Positions 42,820-50,947 of a DNA stretch of 51,308 bases are shown in pieces. The stretch lies in contig CAJUJU010000023.1 in assembly GCA_910586835.1 (NCBI GenBank), positions 1-51,308 of the forward strand, in the 5' to 3' direction. The DNA is from an uncultured Acetatifactor sp. GTDB taxonomy: Bacteria; Bacillota; Clostridia; Lachnospirales; Lachnospiraceae. Position 1 is the stretch's first letter. The number at the start of each line of letters is the position of its first letter. Made by a program: the position numbers and the translations under genes. Below the pieces are notes generated by a model that worked only from the letters and a program-made list of their open reading frames with translations, had not been told where the DNA came from and searched no databases.

Positions 42820-44493
42820 GTGAAGACAGATATTGAAATTGCCCAGGAGGCAGTGATGGAACCTATCGTCAATGTGGCGGAGAGAGTGGGAATATCCGCC
42901 GACGATCTGGAGCTCTATGGAAAATATAAGGCGAAGCTGACGGAGGAATATCTGGAGAGCCTGAAGGATAAGCCCGACGGAAAGCTGATTCTGGTCACGG
43001 CCATCAATCCTACTCCGGCGGGAGAGGGAAAGACCACTACCAGCGTAGGGCTGGGGCAGGCGTTTGGCAGGCTGGGAAAGAAGGCTGTCATTGCGCTGCG
43101 GGAGCCGTCTCTGGGGCCCTGTTTTGGGATCAAGGGCGGTGCGGCCGGAGGGGGGTATGCCCAGGTGGTTCCCATGGAGGAGCTGAACCTGCATTTTACC
43201 GGAGATTTTCATGCCGTTACCTCCGCGAATAATCTGCTGGCGGCGCTGCTTGACAATCACATTCAACAGGGGAACGAACTCCGGATAGATACCCGACAGG
43301 TGGTGTGGAAGCGCTGCATGGATATGAATGACAGGGTTTTGCGGAATGTGGTGGTAGGGCTTGGAAGCAAAATGGACGGGGTGGTCCGGGAAGATCATTT
43401 TGTGATCACCGTGGCCAGCGAGATCATGGCAATTCTCTGCCTCGCTGAGGATATGAACGATCTGAAGGAGAGGCTTTCCCGGATTATTGTGGCATATAAT
43501 TATGAAGGGCAGCCGGTGACGGCAGCGGATCTGCAGGCAGTGGGAGCCATGGCGGCACTTCTGAAGGATGCCATGAAGCCGAACCTGATCCAGACGCTGG
43601 AACATACGCCGGCGTTGGTTCATGGCGGTCCTTTTGCAAATATTGCGCACGGCTGTAATTCCGTGCGGGCCACCCGGGCTGCGCTGAAAATGGCGGATTA
43701 TTGTATTACGGAGGCGGGATTTGGCGCGGATCTGGGCGCTGAGAAATTTTTTGATATCAAGTGCCGTATGGCGGGGCTTGCGCCGGACGCGGCGGTGCTG
43801 GTGGCAACGATCCGGGCGCTGAAATACAATGGCGGTGTGGCAAAAGAGGAGTTAAACGGGGAAAATCTGGATGCTCTGAAGAAGGGGATTGTGAATCTGG
43901 AAAAGCACATCGAAAATCTTCAGAAATACGGTGTGCCCGTGATTGTGACGTTGAATTCCTTTGTGACGGATACACAGGCGGAAATTGACTTCGTGAGAGA
44001 ATTCTGCGAGAAGAGAAACTGTGAGTTTGCGTTGTCGGAGGTCTGGGCCAGGGGTGGAGAAGGCGGCATTGCTCTGGCGCAGAAGGTTCTGCAGGTGCTG
44101 GATCAGGCGGGGAAGAACGGTTTTCATGTGCTCTATGAAGATACGCTGTCGCTGGAGGAAAAGATACACAGGGTTGCGGCCGAGATATACGGGGCGGGCA
44201 GTGTAAGCTTTGCGCCTGCCGCAAAGAGACAGCTGCAGAAGCTGACGGAGCTTGGATTTGGCAATTTACCGGTCTGCATGGCAAAGAACCAGTATTCTCT
44301 TTCGGATGATCCCAGGCTTTTGGGCAGGCCCAGAGGTTTTGAGATCACAGTCAGAGAGGTTTATGTATCCGCAGGTGCGGGTTTTGTGGTTGCTCTTACC
44401 GGCGACGTGATGACCATGCCAGGACTTTCCAGGAAACCGGCTGCTTATGGGATTGATGTAGACGAAAAGGGAGTCATTACCGGTCTGTTTTAA
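42820..44493 (+). CDS. fhs: Formate-tetrahydrofolate ligase
   Basis: A 557-residue ATP-dependent enzyme that forms 10-formyl-tetrahydrofolate, a step of the methyl branch of the Wood-Ljungdahl route and of purine supply. GTG at 42820 follows AAAGGA. The P-loop is T-P-A-G-E-G-K-T-T-T near residue 65. Other family blocks are E-P-S-L-G-P-C-F-G-I-K-G-G-A-A-G-G-G near 92 and the late T-G-D-V-M-T-M-P-G-L. It starts 16 bases after ftsK, so it may be co-transcribed. Presence alone does not prove acetogenesis. Confidence 0.97.
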   Translation: MKTDIEIAQEAVMEPIVNVAERVGISADDLELYGKYKAKLTEEYLESLKDKPDGKLILVTAINPTPAGEGKTTTSVGLGQAFGRLGKKAVIALREPSLGPCFGIKGGAAGGGYAQVVPMEELNLHFTGDFHAVTSANNLLAALLDNHIQQGNELRIDTRQVVWKRCMDMNDRVLRNVVVGLGSKMDGVVREDHFVITVASEIMAILCLAEDMNDLKERLSRIIVAYNYEGQPVTAADLQAVGAMAALLKDAMKPNLIQTLEHTPALVHGGPFANIAHGCNSVRATRAALKMADYCITEAGFGADLGAEKFFDIKCRMAGLAPDAAVLVATIRALKYNGGVAKEELNGENLDALKKGIVNLEKHIENLQKYGVPVIVTLNSFVTDTQAEIDFVREFCEKRNCEFALSEVWARGGEGGIALAQKVLQVLDQAGKNGFHVLYEDTLSLEEKIHRVAAEIYGAGSVSFAPAAKRQLQKLTELGFGNLPVCMAKNQYSLSDDPRLLGRPRGFEITVREVYVSAGAGFVVALTGDVMTMPGLSRKPAAYGIDVDEKGVITGLF

Positions 44494-44510
44494 GAGAGGA
44501 ACCCAGGATT

Positions 44511-45944
44511 ATGAAATGTCCCAACTGTGGAGAAGAAATGGCCGAGGGTACTCTGTATTGCGAGCATTGCGGAGAGGATATCCACATCGTGCCTGATTTT
44601 GAACCGGAGCTGGAAGCGGATCTGGAGCAGAGCATCAGTGAAATCATGGATGAACTGGATCAGGAGCATGATGGAGTCTTTGAAGAGCCGGAACCGGAGA
44701 AACGTTTTTCACCGAAAAAACTGCTGATCAGGCTGTCGGTTCTCTTGTGTATTCTCTTTGTTATAGCGGCAGTGGGAGCATGTGTATGGGTTTACCTGTA
44801 CAATTCTGAGGAATATCAGGTAAGTCAGGCCATGCGTTATACGGAGGCCGGTGCATATGACAAGGCTGTAGCCTGTTATAATCGTGCGCTGGAGTTGAAC
44901 AATGACATTGAGCTGCGATTCAGTCTGGCAGAGGTCTATCTGCTGAAAAACAATAAAATTGAATATGAGTATCTGCTGCGGGAAATTGCAGACGACAAGG
45001 ATGCTACCGCAGAACAGTTGGATCGTGCTTACGGAAAACTGATTGCCATATACCGGGCCAGAGAGGATTTTCAGACAATCAATGACCTGCTTTTGACCAG
45101 CGATGACGAGAATTTGATACTGACCTATCAGAACTATATTGCCAGGGCTCCGGAGTTCAGTATCCGGGAGGGCTATTACACCAGCATTCAGCCGCTGAAG
45201 CTGACGGCTTTCGGGGCGGGGAAAATTTATTATACGCTGGACGGCAGTGAACCGGATGAGAACAGTCAGCAGTATATCACGCCGATTCTGCTGGAGGATG
45301 GAGACTACTGCGTCAAAGCTGTTTTTATCAATGATAACGGTATCGTCAGCGATGTGTCGGTTGGAGAGTACCACATCGAAAATGATGAGATACCGGCGCC
45401 GGAGGTCAGTGTGGTCAGCGGAGAGTATGAGTTTCCCATTAATATTGAAATTCTGGACGAGGAAAAAGAAGACGTTTATTACACCACAGACGGCAGCGAT
45501 CCCACTTATTTTTCCAATGCCTATACAGGACCGGTACCCATGCCCATCGGAAAATCCGTCTTTCGATTTGCCAGGATTGTGGACGGTGTGACGGGGGAAA
45601 TCGCGGAGAGAACCTATCTTTTGGAGCTGAATACGGAGTACACGCCTGCGGAGGCGGTCAACGACATTGTGCAGTATTGTCAGGACAGCGGAAAGATCAT
45701 GGACGGGGCGGGACACTTTGATGAGTCCGGCGACGTATATCAGTTTCATTATCAGTATGTAACAAATATCAATGACGTCAGTGATTTTTATGTGATTGCG
45801 GAGGCTTATCTGGCAGCGGACGGCACACTGACAAGAACGGGAACCGTCTATGCGGTGGATATTTACACAAAAGAGCAGTACAGGCTGCAGAGAAATGAAA
45901 GAGGACGCTATGAACTGACACGGCTGGAGCCGGAACCGGAATAA
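44511..45944 (+). CDS. Zinc-ribbon, membrane, TPR and chitobiase-C-domain protein
   Basis: A 477-residue composite. An N-terminal zinc ribbon (C-P-N-C-G-E...C-E-H-C) is followed by an acidic linker and one membrane helix (about 76-98). A TPR-like helical region (about 100-220: A-M-R-Y-T-E-A-G-A-Y-D-K-A-V-A-C-Y-N-R-A) precedes two CHB_HEX_C-type beta domains (about 225-285 and 298-372). Each of these has the hallmark Y-Y-T-x-D-G-S-x-P. A C-terminal domain of unknown fold follows. Topology should place the ribbon inside and the rest outside. The function is unknown. It starts 17 bases after fhs. Confidence 0.85.
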   Translation: MKCPNCGEEMAEGTLYCEHCGEDIHIVPDFEPELEADLEQSISEIMDELDQEHDGVFEEPEPEKRFSPKKLLIRLSVLLCILFVIAAVGACVWVYLYNSEEYQVSQAMRYTEAGAYDKAVACYNRALELNNDIELRFSLAEVYLLKNNKIEYEYLLREIADDKDATAEQLDRAYGKLIAIYRAREDFQTINDLLLTSDDENLILTYQNYIARAPEFSIREGYYTSIQPLKLTAFGAGKIYYTLDGSEPDENSQQYITPILLEDGDYCVKAVFINDNGIVSDVSVGEYHIENDEIPAPEVSVVSGEYEFPINIEILDEEKEDVYYTTDGSDPTYFSNAYTGPVPMPIGKSVFRFARIVDGVTGEIAERTYLLELNTEYTPAEAVNDIVQYCQDSGKIMDGAGHFDESGDVYQFHYQYVTNINDVSDFYVIAEAYLAADGTLTRTGTVYAVDIYTKEQYRLQRNERGRYELTRLEPEPE

Positions 45945-45988
45945 AGAAGGCTTCCCTGAGACAGGAAGCGGAGAGGTGGATCAGGATT

Positions 45989-46864
45989 ATGTACCGAATC
46001 GTAAAAAAAGAGGAGCTTACCACAAATATTTTTCTGATGGATGTGGAAGCAAAAAGGGTTGCCAGGGCCTGTCAGCCCGGACAGTTTGTCATTGTCAGGA
46101 TGGGAGAGGACGGAGAACGCATTCCGCTCACGATCTGTGACTATGACAGGGAGAAGGAGACCGTTACCATTGTTTTTCAGTGTGTGGGTGCGGCTACAAA
46201 GCTGATGGCGGATTTAAAGGAGGGAGATTTCTTCCATGATTTTGTGGGACCGCTGGGCTGTCCCTCCGAGCTGGTGAAGGAAACCCCGGAGGAGCTGAAG
46301 AAGAAAAAGATTTTGTTTGTGGCTGGAGGCGTGGGGGCAGCGCCTGTTTATCCCCAGGTGAAATGGCTGCATGAAAACGGTGTGGACGCGGATGTCATCG
46401 TTGGAAGCAAGACGAAAAGCCTGCTGATTCTGGAGAAGGAGATGGAAGCCGTGGCGGGAAATCTCTATGTGACTACAGATGACGGTTCATACGGAAGAAG
46501 CGGTATGGTGACTCAAACCATCAAGGATCTGGTGGCGGAAGGAAAGCAGTATGATGTCTGTATTGCCATCGGCCCTATGATTATGATGAAGTTTGTCTGT
46601 CTTCTGACTAAGGAACTGGGGATTCCTACCGTGGTCAGTCTCAATCCCATTATGGTGGACGGAACGGGAATGTGCGGAGCCTGCCGGGTGACGGTAGACG
46701 GCAAGGTAAAGTTTGCCTGCGTGGACGGACCTGAATTTGACGGGCATGCGGTAAACTTTGACGAGGCCATGAGACGTCAGCAGATTTATAGGACGGCGGA
46801 GGGAAGAGCCTTGCTGAGGCTGGAGGAGGGAGATACCCATCACGGCGGCTGCGGAAATTGTTGA
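45989..46864 (+). CDS. nfnA: Ferredoxin-NADP+ oxidoreductase subunit alpha (NfnA-like)
   Basis: A 291-residue FAD protein. The N-terminal FAD domain has Q-F-V-I-V-R near residue 31 and I-P-L-T-I-C-D. An NAD-binding domain has A-G-G-V-G-A-A-P near 113, and a C-terminal [2Fe-2S] site has G-M-C-G-A-C-R-V...C-V near 226-243. With the NfnB partner 48 bases downstream it forms the electron-bifurcating NADH-dependent reduced ferredoxin:NADP+ oxidoreductase of Clostridia. It could also be called SudB-like, but the gene pair argues for Nfn. Confidence 0.9.
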   Translation: MYRIVKKEELTTNIFLMDVEAKRVARACQPGQFVIVRMGEDGERIPLTICDYDREKETVTIVFQCVGAATKLMADLKEGDFFHDFVGPLGCPSELVKETPEELKKKKILFVAGGVGAAPVYPQVKWLHENGVDADVIVGSKTKSLLILEKEMEAVAGNLYVTTDDGSYGRSGMVTQTIKDLVAEGKQYDVCIAIGPMIMMKFVCLLTKELGIPTVVSLNPIMVDGTGMCGACRVTVDGKVKFACVDGPEFDGHAVNFDEAMRRQQIYRTAEGRALLRLEEGDTHHGGCGNC

Positions 46865-46912
46865 GAATACAATAAGCTTGGAAACCGGTAGAAAAATGGA
46901 GGAGACAGATAA

Positions 46913-48298
46913 ATGGATGTGTTGACGAAGGTTCCTGTGAGAGAGCAGGATGCAAGGGAACGCGCCGCCAATTTTGAAGAGGTGTGCCTGGGATATGACA
47001 AAGAAGAAGCAATGGCTGAGGCGGCAAGGTGCATTAACTGTAAAAATGCCCAATGTGTTAAGGGCTGCCCTGTAGCCATTGATATTCCTGCATTCATCCA
47101 GCAGGTGAAGGAAGGAGAGATCGAGGAGGCCTATCGGATTATCAGCCAGGCAAGTGCGCTTCCCGCTGTCTGCGGACGTGTGTGTCCCCAGGAGAGCCAA
47201 TGCGAGGGGAAGTGTATTCGCGGGATCAAGGGGGATCCCATCTCCATCGGCAAGCTGGAGCGGTTTGTGGCAGACTGGGCCAGGGAAAAAGGGATAAAGC
47301 CCGAGGGTGCAAAGGAGAAAAAGGGGAAGAGTGTGGCTGTCATCGGCTCTGGCCCGGCAGGTTTGACCTGTGCGGGAGATCTGGCAAAGATGGGCTACGA
47401 TGTAACAATTTTTGAGGCGCTTCATGAGCCGGGTGGGGTGCTGGTGTACGGCATTCCCGAGTTTCGTCTGCCCAAGAGGGCTGTGGTGGCGGAAGAGATT
47501 GAAAATGTGAAGGCGCTGGGGGTAAAGATTGAGACCAATGTGGTAGTGGGCAAGTCCGTCACCATTGACGAGTTGATTACCGAGGAGGGCTTCGACGCCG
47601 TGTTTATCGGTTCGGGTGCGGGTCTTCCCAAGTTTATGGGAATTCCGGGAGAAAACGCCAACGGAGTTTTCTCCGCAAACGAGTATCTCACCAGGAGCAA
47701 TCTGATGAAGGCATTTGATGAGAATTCCAACACGCCGATTATGAAGAGCAGAAAGGTTGCAGTGGTAGGGGGCGGAAATGTGGCCATGGATGCCGCGCGG
47801 ACGGCTCTTCGCCTCGGTGCAGAGGTACACATTGTCTACAGGAGAAGTGAGGAAGAGCTTCCCGCCAGAGTGGAAGAAGTACATCATGCCAAGGAGGAAG
47901 GGATCATTTTTGATCTTTTGACCAATCCCACTGAGATTCTGTATGACGATAAGGGGTGGGTGACAGGTATGAGATGTATTCGGATGGAGCTTGGAGAGCC
48001 GGATGCGTCGGGGCGTCGTCGGCCGGTGGAGGTGCCGGGGTCGGAGTTTGTCATGGAGTTGGATACGGTGATCATGTCGCTGGGAACCTCGCCTAATCCG
48101 CTGATCTCTTCCACCACGGAGGGACTTGAGACCAATAAGTGGAAGTGCATTGTTGCGTCGGAGGAGAACGGGCAGACCAGCAAGGAAGCAGTTTATGCCG
48201 GAGGAGATGCGGTAACCGGCGCAGCCACCGTGATCCTGGCCATGGGCGCAGGCAAGGCGGCAGCGAAAGGGATAGACGAGTACCTGAGCGGAAAGTAA
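46913..48298 (+). CDS. nfnB: NfnB-like NADPH-dependent oxidoreductase subunit beta
   Basis: A 461-residue glutamate-synthase-small-subunit-like flavoprotein. N-terminal cysteines for two [4Fe-4S] clusters (C-I-N-C...C-V-K-G-C-P and C-G-R-V-C-P...C-E-G-K-C) lie at about 41-104. The FAD-binding V-I-G-S-G-P-A-G-L near 143 and the NADPH fold V-V-G-G-G-N-V-A-M-D near 285 follow. The C-terminal A-G-G-D-A block completes the FAD site. Its final 44 bases are duplicated downstream. Bifurcation links NADPH, NADH and ferredoxin pools. Confidence 0.92.
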   Translation: MDVLTKVPVREQDARERAANFEEVCLGYDKEEAMAEAARCINCKNAQCVKGCPVAIDIPAFIQQVKEGEIEEAYRIISQASALPAVCGRVCPQESQCEGKCIRGIKGDPISIGKLERFVADWAREKGIKPEGAKEKKGKSVAVIGSGPAGLTCAGDLAKMGYDVTIFEALHEPGGVLVYGIPEFRLPKRAVVAEEIENVKALGVKIETNVVVGKSVTIDELITEEGFDAVFIGSGAGLPKFMGIPGENANGVFSANEYLTRSNLMKAFDENSNTPIMKSRKVAVVGGGNVAMDAARTALRLGAEVHIVYRRSEEELPARVEEVHHAKEEGIIFDLLTNPTEILYDDKGWVTGMRCIRMELGEPDASGRRRPVEVPGSEFVMELDTVIMSLGTSPNPLISSTTEGLETNKWKCIVASEENGQTSKEAVYAGGDAVTGAATVILAMGAGKAAAKGIDEYLSGK

Positions 48299-48370
48299 CT
48301 CAGCGCCCATGGCCTGACATGAGGCGCAAGGCGGCAGCGAAAGGGATAGACGAGTACCTGAGCGGAAAGT
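48238..48370 (+). repeat. Duplicated nfnB 3' end with inverted 12-mer
   Basis: The 44 bases at 48253-48296 (end of nfnB) recur exactly at 48327-48370. Between them, GCGCCCATGGCC (48303-48314) is a perfect inverted copy of 48238-48249. The second copy places its GGAAAG just before the TTG start of the next gene. Direct plus inverted copies at short range look like a template-switch event. Confidence 0.92.
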
Positions 48371-48377
48371 GATATAA

Positions 48378-48809
48378 TTGATCAAATTGCGAACCATCAA
48401 TGAAGATAATTACCGGCAGTGCTGTGGACTGAAGGCAAGTGTGGAAAAGGAACACTTTGTGGATTCTGTTGTCTATTCTCTGGCCGAAGCGTGGGTCTTT
48501 TATCAAGATACCAGGCCCTTTGCGATCTATGACAATGATACCATGATAGGGTTTGTCTCCATGTATATTGGAGAGCAAAACTGTCAGATCATCAATTTTT
48601 TGATCGATGACTCCTTCCGGCAAAAAGGGCTGGGCGCCAAAGCGGCAAAAGCCTGTATCCGCTATCTGCAAAGGGAATATCACGCGGATCGGGTTTCGGT
48701 TCCGGTGGCTTTGGAGTACACAGCTGCACAAAGGTTTTGGGAGAAAATAGGATTTACTTTGTCGGACAGTATTGAGGACGGGTATGTCTTTATGCGATTA
48801 TATTTATGA
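48378..48809 (+). CDS. GNAT family N-acetyltransferase
   Basis: A 143-residue acetyl-CoA transferase fold. The acetyl-CoA loop appears as R-Q-K-G-L-G-A-K-A near residue 80, and F-W-E-K-I-G-F near the C-terminus. TTG at 48378 is the only start giving the full fold. GGAAAG 9 bases upstream comes from the duplicated nfnB tail. Motifs hint at the diamine acetyltransferase group, but the substrate is uncertain. Confidence 0.82.
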   Translation: MIKLRTINEDNYRQCCGLKASVEKEHFVDSVVYSLAEAWVFYQDTRPFAIYDNDTMIGFVSMYIGEQNCQIINFLIDDSFRQKGLGAKAAKACIRYLQREYHADRVSVPVALEYTAAQRFWEKIGFTLSDSIEDGYVFMRLYL

Positions 48810-48885
48810 CGTACACAGACAAAAGGGGAACATTTTTCGGAAAAGGGAGCAGATAAATTACATTGGAAGAAAGAAGGTAGAGGGT

Positions 48886-49608
48886 ATGCCATGGTGTCCG
48901 AAATGTAAGACAGAATACAGAGAGGGATTTACGGTCTGCGCTGACTGCGGCAGCGAGCTGGTAAAAGAACAGCCGGTGGAGGAACGGAAGGCATCTCGCC
49001 GGGAAGCCTTTCCGGAGCTGGAGGTTCCGGAGACGGAATCTGTGGAGGATATGGCGGAAGACGGGGCGGAAGAGAATGATTCTGCAGATGAGCAGTCGGA
49101 TGCAGAAACCAAACCGCGAAAGTCCGGGGGAGGTTCTCGTTTTCAAGACAGCTCCGAGAGAGCCAGTGAGAACAGATCGTCGGCGTGGATGCTGTTGATT
49201 TTGGGCACTCTGGGGTTGATTGCCGTGGTGCTCGGAGCTATTGGAGTGCTTCCCATTCGGATGGGGAATCCTTATCTTTTTTATGGTGTAATGGGGGCGA
49301 TCTCTATCCTGTTTGTGATATCAGGTATTGTTTCCATGAAAAATGCTAAATTCTTTGACAAAAAAGCGGAGTCCGAAAATTCGCTTCGTAGTACATTGAT
49401 GGAGTGGTGCAGGGAAAATCTGGATGCAGGGGAGATTGACGGCAGAGTGGGCGCTCAGGGGGTGTCGGAGGAGATCCTGTATTTCAGACGCTTTTCGTAT
49501 ATCAAGGAAAAAATGAACCATCAGTTTGTAAATCTGGATCAGGGATTTCTTGACAGGTTTATTGATGATTATGTGTATGATTTTGTATTTGAAGGCAAAG
49601 AAGTATGA
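48886..49608 (+). CDS. Zinc-ribbon protein with two membrane helices
   Basis: A 240-residue protein. The ATG at 48886 begins M-P-W-C-P-K-C-K-T-E-Y, with a second pair C-A-D-C-G, making a zinc ribbon. An acidic disordered linker (about 30-95), two membrane helices (about 104-124 and 132-150) and a helical C-terminal domain rich in aromatic residues (D-D-Y-V-Y-D-F-V-F) follow. I do not know its function. It overlaps rlmH by four bases (ATGA), so both are translated together. Confidence 0.82.
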   Translation: MPWCPKCKTEYREGFTVCADCGSELVKEQPVEERKASRREAFPELEVPETESVEDMAEDGAEENDSADEQSDAETKPRKSGGGSRFQDSSERASENRSSAWMLLILGTLGLIAVVLGAIGVLPIRMGNPYLFYGVMGAISILFVISGIVSMKNAKFFDKKAESENSLRSTLMEWCRENLDAGEIDGRVGAQGVSEEILYFRRFSYIKEKMNHQFVNLDQGFLDRFIDDYVYDFVFEGKEV

Positions 49609-50084
49609 AGATAACCATTGTCTGTGTGGGAAAGGTGAAGGAAAAGTTTTTCCGGGAGGCTGTTTCCGAGTATGAAAAAAGACTGAGCAGGTACTGCAGG
49701 TTTGATATTGTGGAAGTGGCGGACGAGAAGACGCCGGAGGGCGCAGGGAGCTTGCAGGAAGAGCAGATCAGGGAAAAGGAAGGACGCCGGATTCTGGAAA
49801 AGCTGCGGGAGGACGCCTTTGTGTGTACACTGGAGATTAACGGAAAGAGGCTTTCTTCGGAGGAGCTTGCCCGGTGGATGGAAAAACTTACGGTTGGTGG
49901 AACCAGTCATATTATGTTTGTGATCGGCGGCTCGCTCGGACTCCATGAGTCCGTGAGCCGCCGTGCCGATTTGCGGTTAAGCTTTTCAGACATGACTTTT
50001 CCGCATCAGCTGATGAGGGTGATCTTGACGGAGCAGGTTTATCGGGCTTTTCGGATTATTCATGGAGAACCGTATCATAAGTGA
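49605..50084 (+). CDS. rlmH: 23S rRNA (pseudouridine1915-N3)-methyltransferase
   Basis: A 159-residue SPOUT-class enzyme that methylates pseudouridine 1915 in helix 69 of 23S rRNA on assembled ribosomes. The start M-K-I-T-I-V-C-V-G-K-V-K, the knot motif F-V-I-G-G-S-L-G-L near 105, and the C-terminal L-T-E-Q-V-Y-R-A-F-R-I-I-H-G-E-P-Y-H-K are diagnostic. Length is normal. Confidence 0.97.
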   Translation: MKITIVCVGKVKEKFFREAVSEYEKRLSRYCRFDIVEVADEKTPEGAGSLQEEQIREKEGRRILEKLREDAFVCTLEINGKRLSSEELARWMEKLTVGGTSHIMFVIGGSLGLHESVSRRADLRLSFSDMTFPHQLMRVILTEQVYRAFRIIHGEPYHK

Positions 50085-50224
50085 GTGCGAAAGGCAAGGG
50101 ATTGTCAGGAAACAGAACAGGAATAATCATTTGTATAATAGAGCCTAAGATATCAGGGTGGAGTAAGAGGGGATAACAACAGAAAGATAGGTTCTTGGTT
50201 TATTGAAAAAAGGTGCTGGTTATC

Positions 50225-50671
50225 ATGTATATCAGGAAGGCAAAACGTACAGACGCTAATGATCTGAAAGTATTATATTTTGAATATCTGACACATTTCC
50301 CGCCTAAAGAAGAACAGGATATGGACTTGTGGGAACATCTTCTTGATAAGTTCGAGAAAGATGAAAACATGTATTTACTGGTGATGGAAGAAGGCGGGAA
50401 AGTTGTTTCTTCTGTGCAAATGGCGATCATTGAAAGCTTAACGCATAATGTCAGACCCTTTGCGGTCATTGAAAATGTTGTGACGCATGCAGATTACAGG
50501 AATAAAGGATATGCGTCGGCATTGCTGGAAAAAGCATCGGAAATCGCCAGGGAACACAGATGTTATAAGGTTTTTCTGGAAACCGGTTCAAATAAAGAAA
50601 GTACCTTGAATTTTTATCAAAAGAATGGGTTTGAAATAGACAAGAAGCATTCCTGCTTAAAGAGGATGTAA
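50225..50671 (+). CDS. GNAT family N-acetyltransferase
   Basis: A 148-residue acetyltransferase. The acetyl-CoA loop is R-N-K-G-Y-A-S-A near residue 97, followed by C-Y-K-V-F-L-E-T-G and F-Y-Q-K-N-G-F, the usual C-terminal pattern. The ATG at 50225 is taken with AAAAAAGG upstream. An in-frame GTG at 50213 would overlap that site. This gene is visibly more A+T-rich than its neighbours, as is the decayed region after it, suggesting later acquisition. Substrate unknown. Confidence 0.85.
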   Translation: MYIRKAKRTDANDLKVLYFEYLTHFPPKEEQDMDLWEHLLDKFEKDENMYLLVMEEGGKVVSSVQMAIIESLTHNVRPFAVIENVVTHADYRNKGYASALLEKASEIAREHRCYKVFLETGSNKESTLNFYQKNGFEIDKKHSCLKRM

Positions 50672-50700
50672 CATTTCACTGAACAGGGGAGAATTCGTGA

Positions 50701-50892
50701 TGGAGTTTTTTGACAGGATTTCGCGGGACATCCTTGGGATTTAAAGGCATTTGTGATCTGGGTGGCGGACAGAAGCCGGAGGATTCCTATTTCGAGAAAC
50801 TGGAAAAAGCTGTGCAGGAAGCGTAAGAGTGTAATGATATGGAAGTCCAGCAAATTAAACGGGAAATGTGGATTTTATATATCAACCAGTAG
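50701..50892 (+). pseudogene. Decayed coding fragment
   Basis: One frame reads protein-like text (G-G-G-Q-K-P-E-D-S-Y-F-E-K-L-E-K-A-V-Q-E-A) to a TAA at 50824. It then continues in the same frame with N-D-M-E-V-Q-Q-I-K-R-E-M to a TAG at 50890. No start codon or ribosome binding site belongs to it. It resembles C-terminal parts of Rpn/PD-(D/E)XK transposase-like proteins, but the match is weak and made by eye. Confidence 0.45.
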
Positions 50893-50947
50893 TTGCAGTA
50901 TGTCCATGAAATGAAATACCACGTCGCTTCCAATACGTCTGAGTCGT

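Noticed and set aside
48373..48378. TATAAT just before the GNAT start as a promoter
   Set aside because: It abuts the TTG start codon and no -35 box lies 16-18 bp upstream, so it would leave no leader. Co-transcription with nfnB is simpler.
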